From Asticcacaulis sp. YBE204 (GTDB lineage: Bacteria > Pseudomonadota > Alphaproteobacteria > Caulobacterales > Caulobacteraceae): a stretch of 64,000 bases of DNA. The stretch is from assembly GCF_000495855.1 (NCBI RefSeq), contig NZ_AWGF01000002.1:124001-188000 (forward strand), written 5' to 3'. Both the position numbers and the translations under genes were made by a program. Under the pieces are notes generated by a model. The model searched no databases. It had not been told where the DNA came from and saw only the letters and a program-made list of their open reading frames with translations. Shown here piece after piece: positions 53,739 through 61,693 of the stretch. Position 1 is the first letter of the stretch; every line of letters begins with the position of its first letter.

Positions 53739-54406
53739 ACCTTCTTCACCGGCGGTTTGGGCGGAAAACCCAGCAAATAGGCAATAAAACCGAAGAACTT
53801 CCCGAACAGCGACAGGTACCAGCTCCCCTTGCGGAAGCGCTCGCCATTGGTCGTCAGGCTGACCGGAATCGACCGCAACCGCGCCCGGCCCAGCGCCAGA
53901 TCGATGCTCAGATCCTCAAACGCCACCTGATCCTTATAGCCGCCCACCGCGTCGTACAGCGCCCGTGACAGGAACAGGCCGTGGTCGCCCGACGGAATGG
54001 CCATCCAGCGCGAATTGAAGGCCACCACCTCGGCCCAGATCGTCGCGAACCACGACGGATCGTCGAAGGCCAGCCGGAAATAACCGGCGCGCAGCGGATG
54101 GTGCTTCATGTGGGCGCGAACGTGTTCCATCCAGCCATCGCCGAGCAGCGAATCCGGATGCAGGATCAGCAGCCAGTCGCCTTTGGCCTCTTTACAGCCC
54201 TGCCACAGTTGCAGACCACGGTTGGCGTCGGCGCGGATGATCGTGCAGCCGGTCGAATCGGCGATTTCCAGTGTCGAATCTTCTGACCCGGCGTCGACGA
54301 TGATCACTTCCTTGATCAGGCCTTCGACCACGGCAGGTACCAGCGCGCCCAGCGTGCGCACCAGCGACGCTTCGGCATTGAGAGTCGGAATGACGACGGA
54401 AATCAA
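53735..54406 (-). CDS. Family 2 glycosyltransferase
   Basis: A 223-residue GT-A enzyme: SVVIPTLNAEASLVRTLGAL opening, DAGSEDST, then HPDSLLGDGW as the metal-binding DxD region. It matches the TIGR04283-like subgroup of small GT2 enzymes. A C-terminal amphipathic or hydrophobic stretch (YLSLFGKFFGFIAYLLGF) may associate with the membrane. The donor and acceptor are unknown. It is next to the RNA methyltransferase gene in the same direction (10-base gap) and overlaps the end of the transglycosylase gene by 4 bases. Confidence 0.85.
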   Translation of the reverse strand: MISVVIPTLNAEASLVRTLGALVPAVVEGLIKEVIIVDAGSEDSTLEIADSTGCTIIRADANRGLQLWQGCKEAKGDWLLILHPDSLLGDGWMEHVRAHMKHHPLRAGYFRLAFDDPSWFATIWAEVVAFNSRWMAIPSGDHGLFLSRALYDAVGGYKDQVAFEDLSIDLALGRARLRSIPVSLTTNGERFRKGSWYLSLFGKFFGFIAYLLGFPPKPPVKKV

Positions 54407-54416
54407 AAACGTTTAC

Positions 54417-55670
54417 CTAGCGCGAAAAAACCCCGACCAGCTCGACATGGCCGGACCACAGGAACTGATCTATAGGCGTGACGTGGTCCAGTTTAAAGCC
54501 CGCCGCCGTCAAAATCTTCGCATCGCGGGCAAAGGTTTGCGGGTTGCAGCTTATCCCCACCACGCGCCCGGCTTTGGAGCGGGCGATCTGCTGGGTCTGG
54601 GCCTCGGCTCCGGCGCGCGGCGGATCGAAGACGATGGCGTCGAAACCGGTCATTTCCTCGGCGATGACGGGCGCGCGGAACAGGTCGCGGACCTCCGCCG
54701 TGATGGGCTTGAGGCCCGGTGTCCGCCCGATGGCCGATTTCAGCGCCTTAACCGCCCCGCCCGCCGTGTCGGCGGCATAGACCGAGGCCGTCTCGGCCAG
54801 CGGAAAGGTAAAGGTCCCCGCGCCGCAGAACAGGTCGGCGACCGATTTCGCGCCGCTGACCGCCTCTTTCAGCAGGCGCACCATATCGGCTTCGGATTTC
54901 GGCGAGGCTTGCAGGAACGATCCCGTCGGCAGTTCGACCATCGCCTTGCCGAAGCGCACAGCGGGCAAACGCGTCTGGTAGAGGATTTCATCGGACAGCG
55001 AGATGCGCGCCAGATCGGAGGTTTGGGCGATCATGGCGATTTCCATCCGCGCCTGCGCGCTCAGGCCGCCGCTTTTGGTGCGTTCGACGCCGCGGATGTC
55101 GATGTCGAGCCCGGTCTGTGACACCGTCACCGACAGGATCGGCGCGGATTTCGGATGCTCGAACAGGTGCGAAGCGATCTCTGTCAGGACGGGGATGGCC
55201 GACACGATAATCGGATCGGCGATCGGACATTCCTCGATGCGAACCTGATCCCACGACCGGCGCAGCTTGTACCCCAGCTCCGTGCGCACCACACCCTTGG
55301 CACCCTTGAACTGCTTGGCGTGCAACCCGACCCGGCGACGCGTCCCCGGCGGCGTGGTCAGGATCGACCGCACCTCGGTCTCAAGGCCCGCACGCGCGAG
55401 CATAATCTCCAGCGTCTCCTGCTTCCAATGACTATAGGGCAGCATATCCCAGTGCTGGAGGCTGCACCCGCCACAGACGGTAAAGTGCTTACACGCCGCT
55501 TCGACGCGCTCCGGCGACGGCGTCAAGACCTCCAGCAGCTTGGCGTGGTCCTTGTCCGCGCGAACCCGAACCTCCTCGCCGGGCAGAGTCAGGGGCACGA
55601 ACAGGCCCTCCGCCGTCACACCGTCGCCCTGAAAGCCGACCTTCTCGATTGTACACGTCATTTCATTCAT
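54417..55670 (-). CDS. RlmD/TrmA-type RNA (uracil-5-)-methyltransferase
   Basis: The 417-residue SAM-dependent enzyme has an N-terminal TRAM-like part, an Fe-S cluster with C60, C66, C69 (CKHFTVCGGC) and a fourth in EECPI. The SAM domain follows (VADLFCGAGTFTFPLA), then the FDPPRAGAE and VGISCNPQTFARD motifs, where the catalytic cysteine lies. Related proteins make 5-methyluridine in 23S rRNA (RlmC/D) or tRNA. The target cannot be told here. It pairs with the GT2 gene that follows. Confidence 0.9.
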   Translation of the reverse strand: MNEMTCTIEKVGFQGDGVTAEGLFVPLTLPGEEVRVRADKDHAKLLEVLTPSPERVEAACKHFTVCGGCSLQHWDMLPYSHWKQETLEIMLARAGLETEVRSILTTPPGTRRRVGLHAKQFKGAKGVVRTELGYKLRRSWDQVRIEECPIADPIIVSAIPVLTEIASHLFEHPKSAPILSVTVSQTGLDIDIRGVERTKSGGLSAQARMEIAMIAQTSDLARISLSDEILYQTRLPAVRFGKAMVELPTGSFLQASPKSEADMVRLLKEAVSGAKSVADLFCGAGTFTFPLAETASVYAADTAGGAVKALKSAIGRTPGLKPITAEVRDLFRAPVIAEEMTGFDAIVFDPPRAGAEAQTQQIARSKAGRVVGISCNPQTFARDAKILTAAGFKLDHVTPIDQFLWSGHVELVGVFSR

Positions 55671-55956
55671 AGGCTGGCATTAGACAGTCTGTGAGAAAAC
55701 CTGAACAAAAATCTGAAAAAAAGTTTCAACGGCTCAGTGGGCCTGATGCGTCTCGCATAGCCATCCCGCCCCGTAAGCATTGTTTTCTTACGGCAATTTC
55801 GCGATTTTAACCTTAATCGACGCCGTTTGAAAAAAGCCAACCTGAACGAAGATGAACGGACTTCTCAAAAACCGTTCAGGTTCGGAGGCTTATAAAGGGT
55901 GTCATCAACGGCCAAGGCGATCCCGCCGACGCTCACGAAATTGAGGAATAACCACC
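55671..55956. other. Upstream region of the glycine-zipper gene with inverted repeat
   Basis: 286 bases without a gene. AACCTGAACG (55838-55847) is inverted as CGTTCAGGTT (55872-55881), possibly an operator or leader stem. The gene's ribosome-binding site is TGAGGAATAACC before ATG 55957. Confidence 0.45.
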
Positions 55957-56364
55957 ATGACCAAGATCAACATCACCAAGAAGATCATTCTGTCGGCCGT
56001 GGCCTCGGGTATGCTCCTGAGCGCCGGTATGGTCGGCACCGCATCCGCCCGTGATCGCTACGACGACCGTCGCTACGCTGAAAGCTGCGGCGATCAGAAA
56101 AGCAACAACAAGACCAATGGCGCCATTCTGGGCGCGGTTGCCGGTGCCACTGTCGGTAACGGCGTCTCGGCCCGCAACGCCCGCACCGAAGGCACCATTC
56201 TGGGGGCCGTGGTCGGCGGCATGATCGGTGCCAAGGTCGGCTCGGACAACACCAAGTGCCAGTATTACAGCAACAGCCGCGACCGCTATGACGACCGTTA
56301 CGATCGTCGTGACCGTTACGACGACCGCTATGACCGTCGCGATCGCTACGACCGTCGTTACTAA
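55957..56364 (+). CDS. Secreted glycine-zipper protein with RYDDRYDRRD tail
   Basis: A 135-residue protein: signal peptide (ending GTASA), then a glycine zipper (NGAILGAVAGATVGNGVSARNARTEGTILGAVVGGMIGAKVG) of the Gly-zipper_2TM type. A low-complexity tail of repeated RYDDRYDRRD units follows. The zipper should lie in the outer or inner membrane; the arginine/aspartate tail is intrinsically disordered and may be periplasmic. Its function is unknown. A strong terminator follows. Confidence 0.75.
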   Translation: MTKINITKKIILSAVASGMLLSAGMVGTASARDRYDDRRYAESCGDQKSNNKTNGAILGAVAGATVGNGVSARNARTEGTILGAVVGGMIGAKVGSDNTKCQYYSNSRDRYDDRYDRRDRYDDRYDRRDRYDRRY

Positions 56365-56412
56365 TCCTTCCTCGTGAAGGCTATCCCTCCCCAAGGGACT
56401 CCAGATAAACTT

Positions 56413-56450
56413 AGCCCCGCCTCCCGTCCCCCGGAGGCGGGGCTTTTTTT
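56413..56450 (+). terminator. Terminator after the glycine-zipper gene
   Basis: AGCCCCGCCTCC and GGAGGCGGGGCT pair perfectly over 12 bp around an 8-base loop, then TTTTTTT. Confidence 0.9.
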
Positions 56451-56466
56451 GATCTGAATGAAGAGC

Positions 56467-57627
56467 TTAAATCCCCTTCTTCTGGTTCCAGGCCAGCGCC
56501 TTCGCGCCCCAGTAGTTCCATACCCCGCTCAACAGCGCGGCAGAAATCCCGGCGGCAAACCAGTGGAAGCCGAAATAGTCCTTCAGCAGAATCGCCACGC
56601 CGAGGCTGAGGATCGCGCCGATCGAACAAGCGAAATAGAAGCCGAGAAGCCCGGTCAGCATGGGCCAGCCTTTGAGGCGCTTGTCGCGGAAGGTGAGAAT
56701 ATTGTTGAGCCAGAAATTCCACGTCATCGACAGCCAGATCGCCAAACCGTAATTGATGATGTCGTCCCAGCGCACCTGATAGCGATAGAGTGGCAAGGCC
56801 CCTTCGACGCGAAGCAGATAGTGGCTGATCGCCAAAACCAGCGCGTAGACAAAGGCGCCGGACACGCCGACCAGCCCGAACAGCACGAAACGCGCCGTGA
56901 TGATGCCATTGGTGGCCTTTTCGACCAGCAACGCCGCCAGATCCAGAACCACGCGGATATCGAGCTTCGATTCGCCGCCCTGACGTTGACGCAGCGCCGC
57001 CTTGACCTCCCCGAAGCGCGGCTTGACCTTGGTCGAGGCCACGACATCGACCAGAATCTTGAAACCGACACCGGTCAGGTTCGGACGCGCCGTATCGTAC
57101 CAGTCGCGCGTCATCATGAAACAGCCGCTCATCGGATCGGTCAGCGGCACCTTGAGCACCAGCCCTGTCGCCAGCGTCGCGGCCTTGGACCCCAGATCGC
57201 GGATAAAGCTCAACCCGGTCTCGGTCTTGCCGATATAGCGCGAGGCGCAGACCAGATCCTTATCGCCCGCCAGAATCATGTCCGCCAGAGCGCGAATCGC
57301 GACCGGGTCGTGCTGACCGTCGCCGTCCATAATGCCCAGCACCCGGCCCTTCGCGATATCCCAGCCCTTGATCGCCGCCGACGACAGGCCGCGCTCGCCC
57401 TTACGGACAAACAGGCGCACGCGCGGGTCGGACTTGCCCAGATCGAGGACTTCGGCCGCGGTGTTGTCTTTCGAATCGTCGTCGACTACGACAATTTCGT
57501 AGTCGATGCCGCTCAGGTGTTCGCCGATTTCGGTAACCACCGAGCGAATCGCCGCGCCTTCGTTCAGGGTGCAGATGATGAGGCTGAGAGCGGGGGCATT
57601 GTCAGCGGCAAATTTTGCGTCTGGCAA
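56467..57627 (-). CDS. DPM1-like GT2 glycosyltransferase fused to GtrA
   Basis: A 386-residue bipartite protein. Residues about 12-235 form a GT2 domain like dolichol-/polyprenyl-phosphate mannose synthase (SLIICTLNEGAAIRSVV, VVVDDDSKDNT, GIMDGDGQHDP, ASRYIGKTE). A GtrA domain of about four helices (about 235-375, FVLFGLVGVSGAFVYALV) follows. Such proteins make and help present polyprenyl-phosphate sugars at the inner membrane. It is divergent from three GT-C paralogs, which are logical users of the product. Confidence 0.9.
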   Translation of the reverse strand: MPDAKFAADNAPALSLIICTLNEGAAIRSVVTEIGEHLSGIDYEIVVVDDDSKDNTAAEVLDLGKSDPRVRLFVRKGERGLSSAAIKGWDIAKGRVLGIMDGDGQHDPVAIRALADMILAGDKDLVCASRYIGKTETGLSFIRDLGSKAATLATGLVLKVPLTDPMSGCFMMTRDWYDTARPNLTGVGFKILVDVVASTKVKPRFGEVKAALRQRQGGESKLDIRVVLDLAALLVEKATNGIITARFVLFGLVGVSGAFVYALVLAISHYLLRVEGALPLYRYQVRWDDIINYGLAIWLSMTWNFWLNNILTFRDKRLKGWPMLTGLLGFYFACSIGAILSLGVAILLKDYFGFHWFAAGISAALLSGVWNYWGAKALAWNQKKGI

Positions 57628-57784
57628 AAAGAACTCCTAAAACATAAGGTCGGCGCGTTGCCATGGATTGCAGGCCTCTCGCCTGCTATGGCGGCAATAA
57701 AATGTCCGTCCGCTATATCGCGGTTTACAAAGCAAAACCAGAGGGCGGTTGCCCTGAAGATGCTTTCAAGGGGTTAAGGCTTAG

Positions 57785-58999
57785 ATGTCTCTGTTTTCGG
57801 TGCCGGTAAAGCGCGCCCTGCTCATTTTCCTGTTCGCCCTGCCATTGCTGAGCGGCGTGGTCGGCAAGGTCAGCAAGTCGAACGCCTGGTTCGGCGACTA
57901 CCGCGCCGTGGCCTGCGGCGCTCAAAAGGTTATCGACGGTGGCGCCCTTTACGACATGAACCTCAAATGCGCCGGGATGGAAGGCACGACGGCAGTCTAT
58001 GTCTATCTGCCCGTCGTCGCCGAAACCTTTGCCGCCGTGGTGCGCTTCGTCGGTCAGGACGGCCTGTTCTGGATCTATGCCGCACTGTACGTCCTTAGTC
58101 TGGTAGTGCTGTTTTGGGGGATATATTGCCGCCTGCCCGGTACGAAGACGGAGGATGCCGTCGCCCCTACTCTCATGCAAAAACTACCCTTCGCCGCCTT
58201 CCTGACCGGCAGTGCCATCGTGTGGGGCAATATCGCCGTCCTGTGCCACGCAGCTGTGCTGGTCTCGGCGATGGCTGCCAAACGGTTTCCATGGCTGTTC
58301 GTGGCCGTCGTTGTCTTATGCGGTGTGGTCAAACCGGTATTCCTGACCTATCTGGCCGTGGTGCTGTTCCTCGATTTCAGCCTTTGGAAGCGGCTTGGTC
58401 TGTTTATCGCAGGTGCCGTTGCAGGCGTTTTACCGACCGTCCTCTTCGCCGCGCACCACAGTGCGTTGTCCGAACAGTGGCGGCAAACCCTGTCCTATTT
58501 CGTCTATAGCCTGACTCCCGGCGAAAGCTTCTATGGCTGGTTGTCGCTGATCGGCATCCGCGCCGACAGCCCCGTCGCCTCAATCGGCTGGCTGATTTTT
58601 GCCGGCCTGATAACCCTGAGCGGGCTCGCCATCGCCGAAGGGTTGAGGCTAGGGTCGCGCGCCCGTATCTGGCTTGGGCTGAGCCTTGGCGTCCTGATGA
58701 TCCCGCGCCTGATGTCACAGGACGTGTTCCTGATCGGCGTCGGTGTCGCCTATATTGCGCTATTCGCCCGCAGCCTGGTGGTCACCGCAAAACCGCTGAT
58801 TTTCCTCAAGGATCGTGGCATGACGATCCTGACCGTCATCTGTGCGTTCTGCCTGATCGGCGGCGCGGTGGAACTCGGCGACTATACGACCAAGCTGGCC
58901 ACGCTGGCCCTCAGCCTTTACGTTCTGGCGATCGGCGGCCTGACCTTCGCCCAGCGCCGCAACGATATCGTAGCCGCGCTCTGGCCGCGAAAGGCCTGA
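57785..58999 (+). CDS. GT-C membrane glycosyltransferase-like (GT87/DUF2029), copy 1
   Basis: A 404-residue protein with about ten hydrophobic helices. Features of polyprenyl-phosphate-sugar GT-C enzymes are visible: an acidic residue after the first helix (WFGDYRAVACGAQKV), YVYLPVVAE, SAIVWGNIAVLCHA and KPVFLTYLAVVLF. The motif set recurs in the next two genes, although this copy is the most divergent and lacks the MDYD motif of the other two (it has PRLMSQD). It begins a three-gene run; the second gene starts 2 bases after its stop. Confidence 0.7.
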   Translation: MSLFSVPVKRALLIFLFALPLLSGVVGKVSKSNAWFGDYRAVACGAQKVIDGGALYDMNLKCAGMEGTTAVYVYLPVVAETFAAVVRFVGQDGLFWIYAALYVLSLVVLFWGIYCRLPGTKTEDAVAPTLMQKLPFAAFLTGSAIVWGNIAVLCHAAVLVSAMAAKRFPWLFVAVVVLCGVVKPVFLTYLAVVLFLDFSLWKRLGLFIAGAVAGVLPTVLFAAHHSALSEQWRQTLSYFVYSLTPGESFYGWLSLIGIRADSPVASIGWLIFAGLITLSGLAIAEGLRLGSRARIWLGLSLGVLMIPRLMSQDVFLIGVGVAYIALFARSLVVTAKPLIFLKDRGMTILTVICAFCLIGGAVELGDYTTKLATLALSLYVLAIGGLTFAQRRNDIVAALWPRKA

Positions 59000-59001
59000 G
59001 C

Positions 59002-60183
59002 ATGGATTGGCTGAGCAAACGCGCGCAAAAACCGTGGCAGGTCGGCCTTTGGGCTTTTTTCCTGACCCTGCCGGTATGGTCGAGCCTGCTCGGTCGCCTG
59101 ACCAAGGGCAAGTGGTGGTTCAACGATTTCGACGCCCTGATCTGCGGCGCCGACCACCTGCGTCGCGGTCTGTCGCCCTATAGTCTGGAGCCCGTCTGCG
59201 AAGGGTTGAAACCCGCGCCCTACGTCTACGCGCCGCAAGTGGGCAAGGCGCTGGTGCCGCTGATCGAGATGTTCGGGCTTGGTGGTTTGAAGGCGGGCTA
59301 TGCGGTCGTTCTGATCGCCCTGATCGCCTTCACTTTCTGGTTCGCCCTGATCAAAAAATGGCCGGGCGTCCCGCTGATCTGGCGGGTGCTCGGCTTCGGC
59401 CTGCTGACCGGCTCCTCCATCGCCAGCGGCAATATCGGCCTGTTTTTTCACGCGCTTCTGCTGATCGCCGCACTCAATATAAAGCGCTCGATCTGGCCGT
59501 TTCTCGCGCTCGTGCTGATCGGCGCCGTCATCAAACCGTTCCTGCTGACCTATCTGATCGTACCGATGCTGCTGGATCGGCCCTTATGGCAAAGATTGGC
59601 CATCAGCGTTCCCGCGGCCATTGCGGGCATCGCCGTCGTCGGCCTGACCTTTGCGACCGCCGGACCGTTGAGCGTCGAGTGGCATGCCCTGATGTCGTCG
59701 GTCGTCGTCAATGAACAAACCGGCATGAGTTGGTTCGGCTGGATGGATGCACTCGGCATCACCACCACCTCGCCGCTCAGCTTCATCGGATTGCTCGTCA
59801 TTCTGATCGCGCTCAGTCTGGCGGGCATAGTTATCGCCGAACTGTCCGAGGCGTCGGACCTTGAGCGCACGGTCATGGGCGTGACTCTGGCCATCCTGCT
59901 CAGTCCCCGCGTGATGGATTACGACCTGCTGATCGTGCCGCTCGGTATGGCGTTACTGGTCATGGCCTCGCAACGCCTCAGTTCCCGCGCCTTTACTCTG
60001 ACGAGCCGTTTTTATGTCGGCACGTCCCTGTTGTGGCTGATCCTGCGCATGGCCGATATCGAGGGCGTGTCACCCGATAAATTTGCCACGCTCAGCTATG
60101 TTCTGTTCTGGTTCCTGCTCGCGGTTATATGGATGCGCACGGATAAAACAAAAATCAGAGGTATTTTGAATACGGCAAATTAA
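59002..60183 (+). CDS. GT-C membrane glycosyltransferase-like (GT87/DUF2029), copy 2
   Basis: A 393-residue multi-helix membrane protein, paralogous to the genes on both sides. Shared motifs are WWFNDFDALICGADHL, GLSPYSLEPVCEG, APYVYAPQVGKAL, LTGSSIASGNIGL, IKPFLLTYLIV and LSPRVMDYDLL. The conserved acidic residues near the N-terminus and in MDYD may bind the sugar-phosphate lipid or a metal. It is tightly packed after copy 1 (2-base gap), so translation is probably coupled. Confidence 0.7.
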   Translation: MDWLSKRAQKPWQVGLWAFFLTLPVWSSLLGRLTKGKWWFNDFDALICGADHLRRGLSPYSLEPVCEGLKPAPYVYAPQVGKALVPLIEMFGLGGLKAGYAVVLIALIAFTFWFALIKKWPGVPLIWRVLGFGLLTGSSIASGNIGLFFHALLLIAALNIKRSIWPFLALVLIGAVIKPFLLTYLIVPMLLDRPLWQRLAISVPAAIAGIAVVGLTFATAGPLSVEWHALMSSVVVNEQTGMSWFGWMDALGITTTSPLSFIGLLVILIALSLAGIVIAELSEASDLERTVMGVTLAILLSPRVMDYDLLIVPLGMALLVMASQRLSSRAFTLTSRFYVGTSLLWLILRMADIEGVSPDKFATLSYVLFWFLLAVIWMRTDKTKIRGILNTAN

Positions 60184-60359
60184 TTTCTTTTAATTCAATT
60201 ATTTAATCGGAAAAATTAAAATTTCCCAAAGGAGAATACGGCGAAATGTAGACGCCGATTCTAAAAAACTCGACGCATTTCCCCCTTATTTCCACCCCAC
60301 TGCCCTGTCTCTATCCGGCCTCATCGGAGTGTCGCAGATGGACCGCGGCCCTCTCGGAT

Positions 60360-61658
60360 ATGCAGGGGACCCGGGTGTCGCAGTTATCAGTAAGCTTCCA
60401 ACAGGCGGCGTCCCGCCTGACCACGCGTAACGCTATCAACTGGCTGGAGCACCAGCCCGTCGCCGCCCACGGGCTGGGCTGGCTGATCGCCCTTTTCACC
60501 TTGCCCCTGAGCAGCGGCCTTGTCGGACGCATCATTAAGGACCGACCCTGGCTGGTTGATTACGACGCCTATGCCTGCGCCGCCGATACGGTGGGCAAGG
60601 GCCTGTCGCCCTATAGCCTGACGCCGTTTTGCGACGGCATGAACGCCACACCCTATGTCTATGCGCCGCAAATTGCGCAGGTCATGGCCCCGGTCGTCGA
60701 AACACTGGGCCACGACCTATCGAAAACCCTGTATTTGCTGATTTTGGGCGCCGCCCTGACCTTCATCGGCTGGGCCGGCATGATTCGCGCCTTCCCCAAG
60801 GCCTCGCCCCTTCTGCGTATCCCCGTCTATGCGGTTCTCACCGGCAGCAGCATCGCGTCGGGCAATATCGGCATCATCCTGCACGCCCTGATCCTGCTGA
60901 CGGCCTTCGATCTCGACCGGCGGCGCTGGCCCTTCGTTGCCGCCGTCATCTTCGGCGCCCTGTTCAAACCGACCCTGCTGACCTGCCTGCTCGTCCTACT
61001 CTATCAGAACCGCCCGCTTAAGGATCGCATCCTTGGCGGTGCCGTTTCCGGGGTTCTCGGCGTCGGGGCCTATGTCCTGCTGATGAAAACCGCCGGTGGA
61101 TTGTCCGACGACTGGCGCACCAGCCTGCAACAGATCGTCATGACCGATCAGCCCGGCATCGGTTTCTTCTCATGGATGGCGTGGTTCGACCTGACGGCGC
61201 AGTCCCCGGTCGCCGTGGCGCTGGCCGCCGTCCATACCGCGCTGATCGCCGGAGCCGGTTTCCTGATGGTGCAGTTCGGGCGCCTGACCAATATGGAGCG
61301 CATCATCTTCGGCCTTGGGGTCGCCCAACTCGTTAATCCGCGCCTGATGGACTATGATATCCTCTACATCGCGCCGTGTCTGGTCATCATGGTCAGCCTG
61401 TGCCGTCAGGCCGGTCGCCGCTGGTACAATGCCCTGTCCTGGGTTTTGCTGGCCCTGTGTTCCCTGATCCTGTTCATCAATCTATGGGACGCCAATGCTC
61501 TGCCGATTATCCCGATGTCGGGGCTGGCCTTCGAGATGGTCATGCTGTTCAGTTGCGGGCTGCTGCTGTGGGTCCGGCGTCACCGCTTCATGCAGACCGT
61601 GCGCGACATTCCCCTGCCCGCGTTCCGGCCACCGGTCCCGGTCACCGCTGCCGAATAA
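60360..61658 (+). CDS. GT-C membrane glycosyltransferase-like (GT87/DUF2029), copy 3
   Basis: A 432-residue multi-helix membrane protein. DRPWLVDYDAYACAADTV, GLSPYSLTPFCDG, TPYVYAPQIAQVM, LTGSSIASGNIGII, FKPTLLTCLLV and NPRLMDYDILYI parallel copy 2 closely. It starts 176 bases after copy 2 with a weak ribosome-binding site and extra N-terminal residues (MQGTRVSQLSVSFQQ), so the true start may be further in. A bidirectional terminator shared with valS follows. Confidence 0.7.
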   Translation: MQGTRVSQLSVSFQQAASRLTTRNAINWLEHQPVAAHGLGWLIALFTLPLSSGLVGRIIKDRPWLVDYDAYACAADTVGKGLSPYSLTPFCDGMNATPYVYAPQIAQVMAPVVETLGHDLSKTLYLLILGAALTFIGWAGMIRAFPKASPLLRIPVYAVLTGSSIASGNIGIILHALILLTAFDLDRRRWPFVAAVIFGALFKPTLLTCLLVLLYQNRPLKDRILGGAVSGVLGVGAYVLLMKTAGGLSDDWRTSLQQIVMTDQPGIGFFSWMAWFDLTAQSPVAVALAAVHTALIAGAGFLMVQFGRLTNMERIIFGLGVAQLVNPRLMDYDILYIAPCLVIMVSLCRQAGRRWYNALSWVLLALCSLILFINLWDANALPIIPMSGLAFEMVMLFSCGLLLWVRRHRFMQTVRDIPLPAFRPPVPVTAAE

Positions 61659-61659
61659 G

Positions 61660-61690
61660 AAAAAGCCTCCCCGGTTCGGGGAGGCTTTTT
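61660..61690. terminator. Bidirectional terminator between GT-C copy 3 and valS
   Basis: AAAAAGCCTCCCCG and CGGGGAGGCTTTTT pair almost perfectly around a 3-base loop, giving T-runs on both strands between converging genes. Confidence 0.92.
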
Positions 61691-61693
61691 GGT

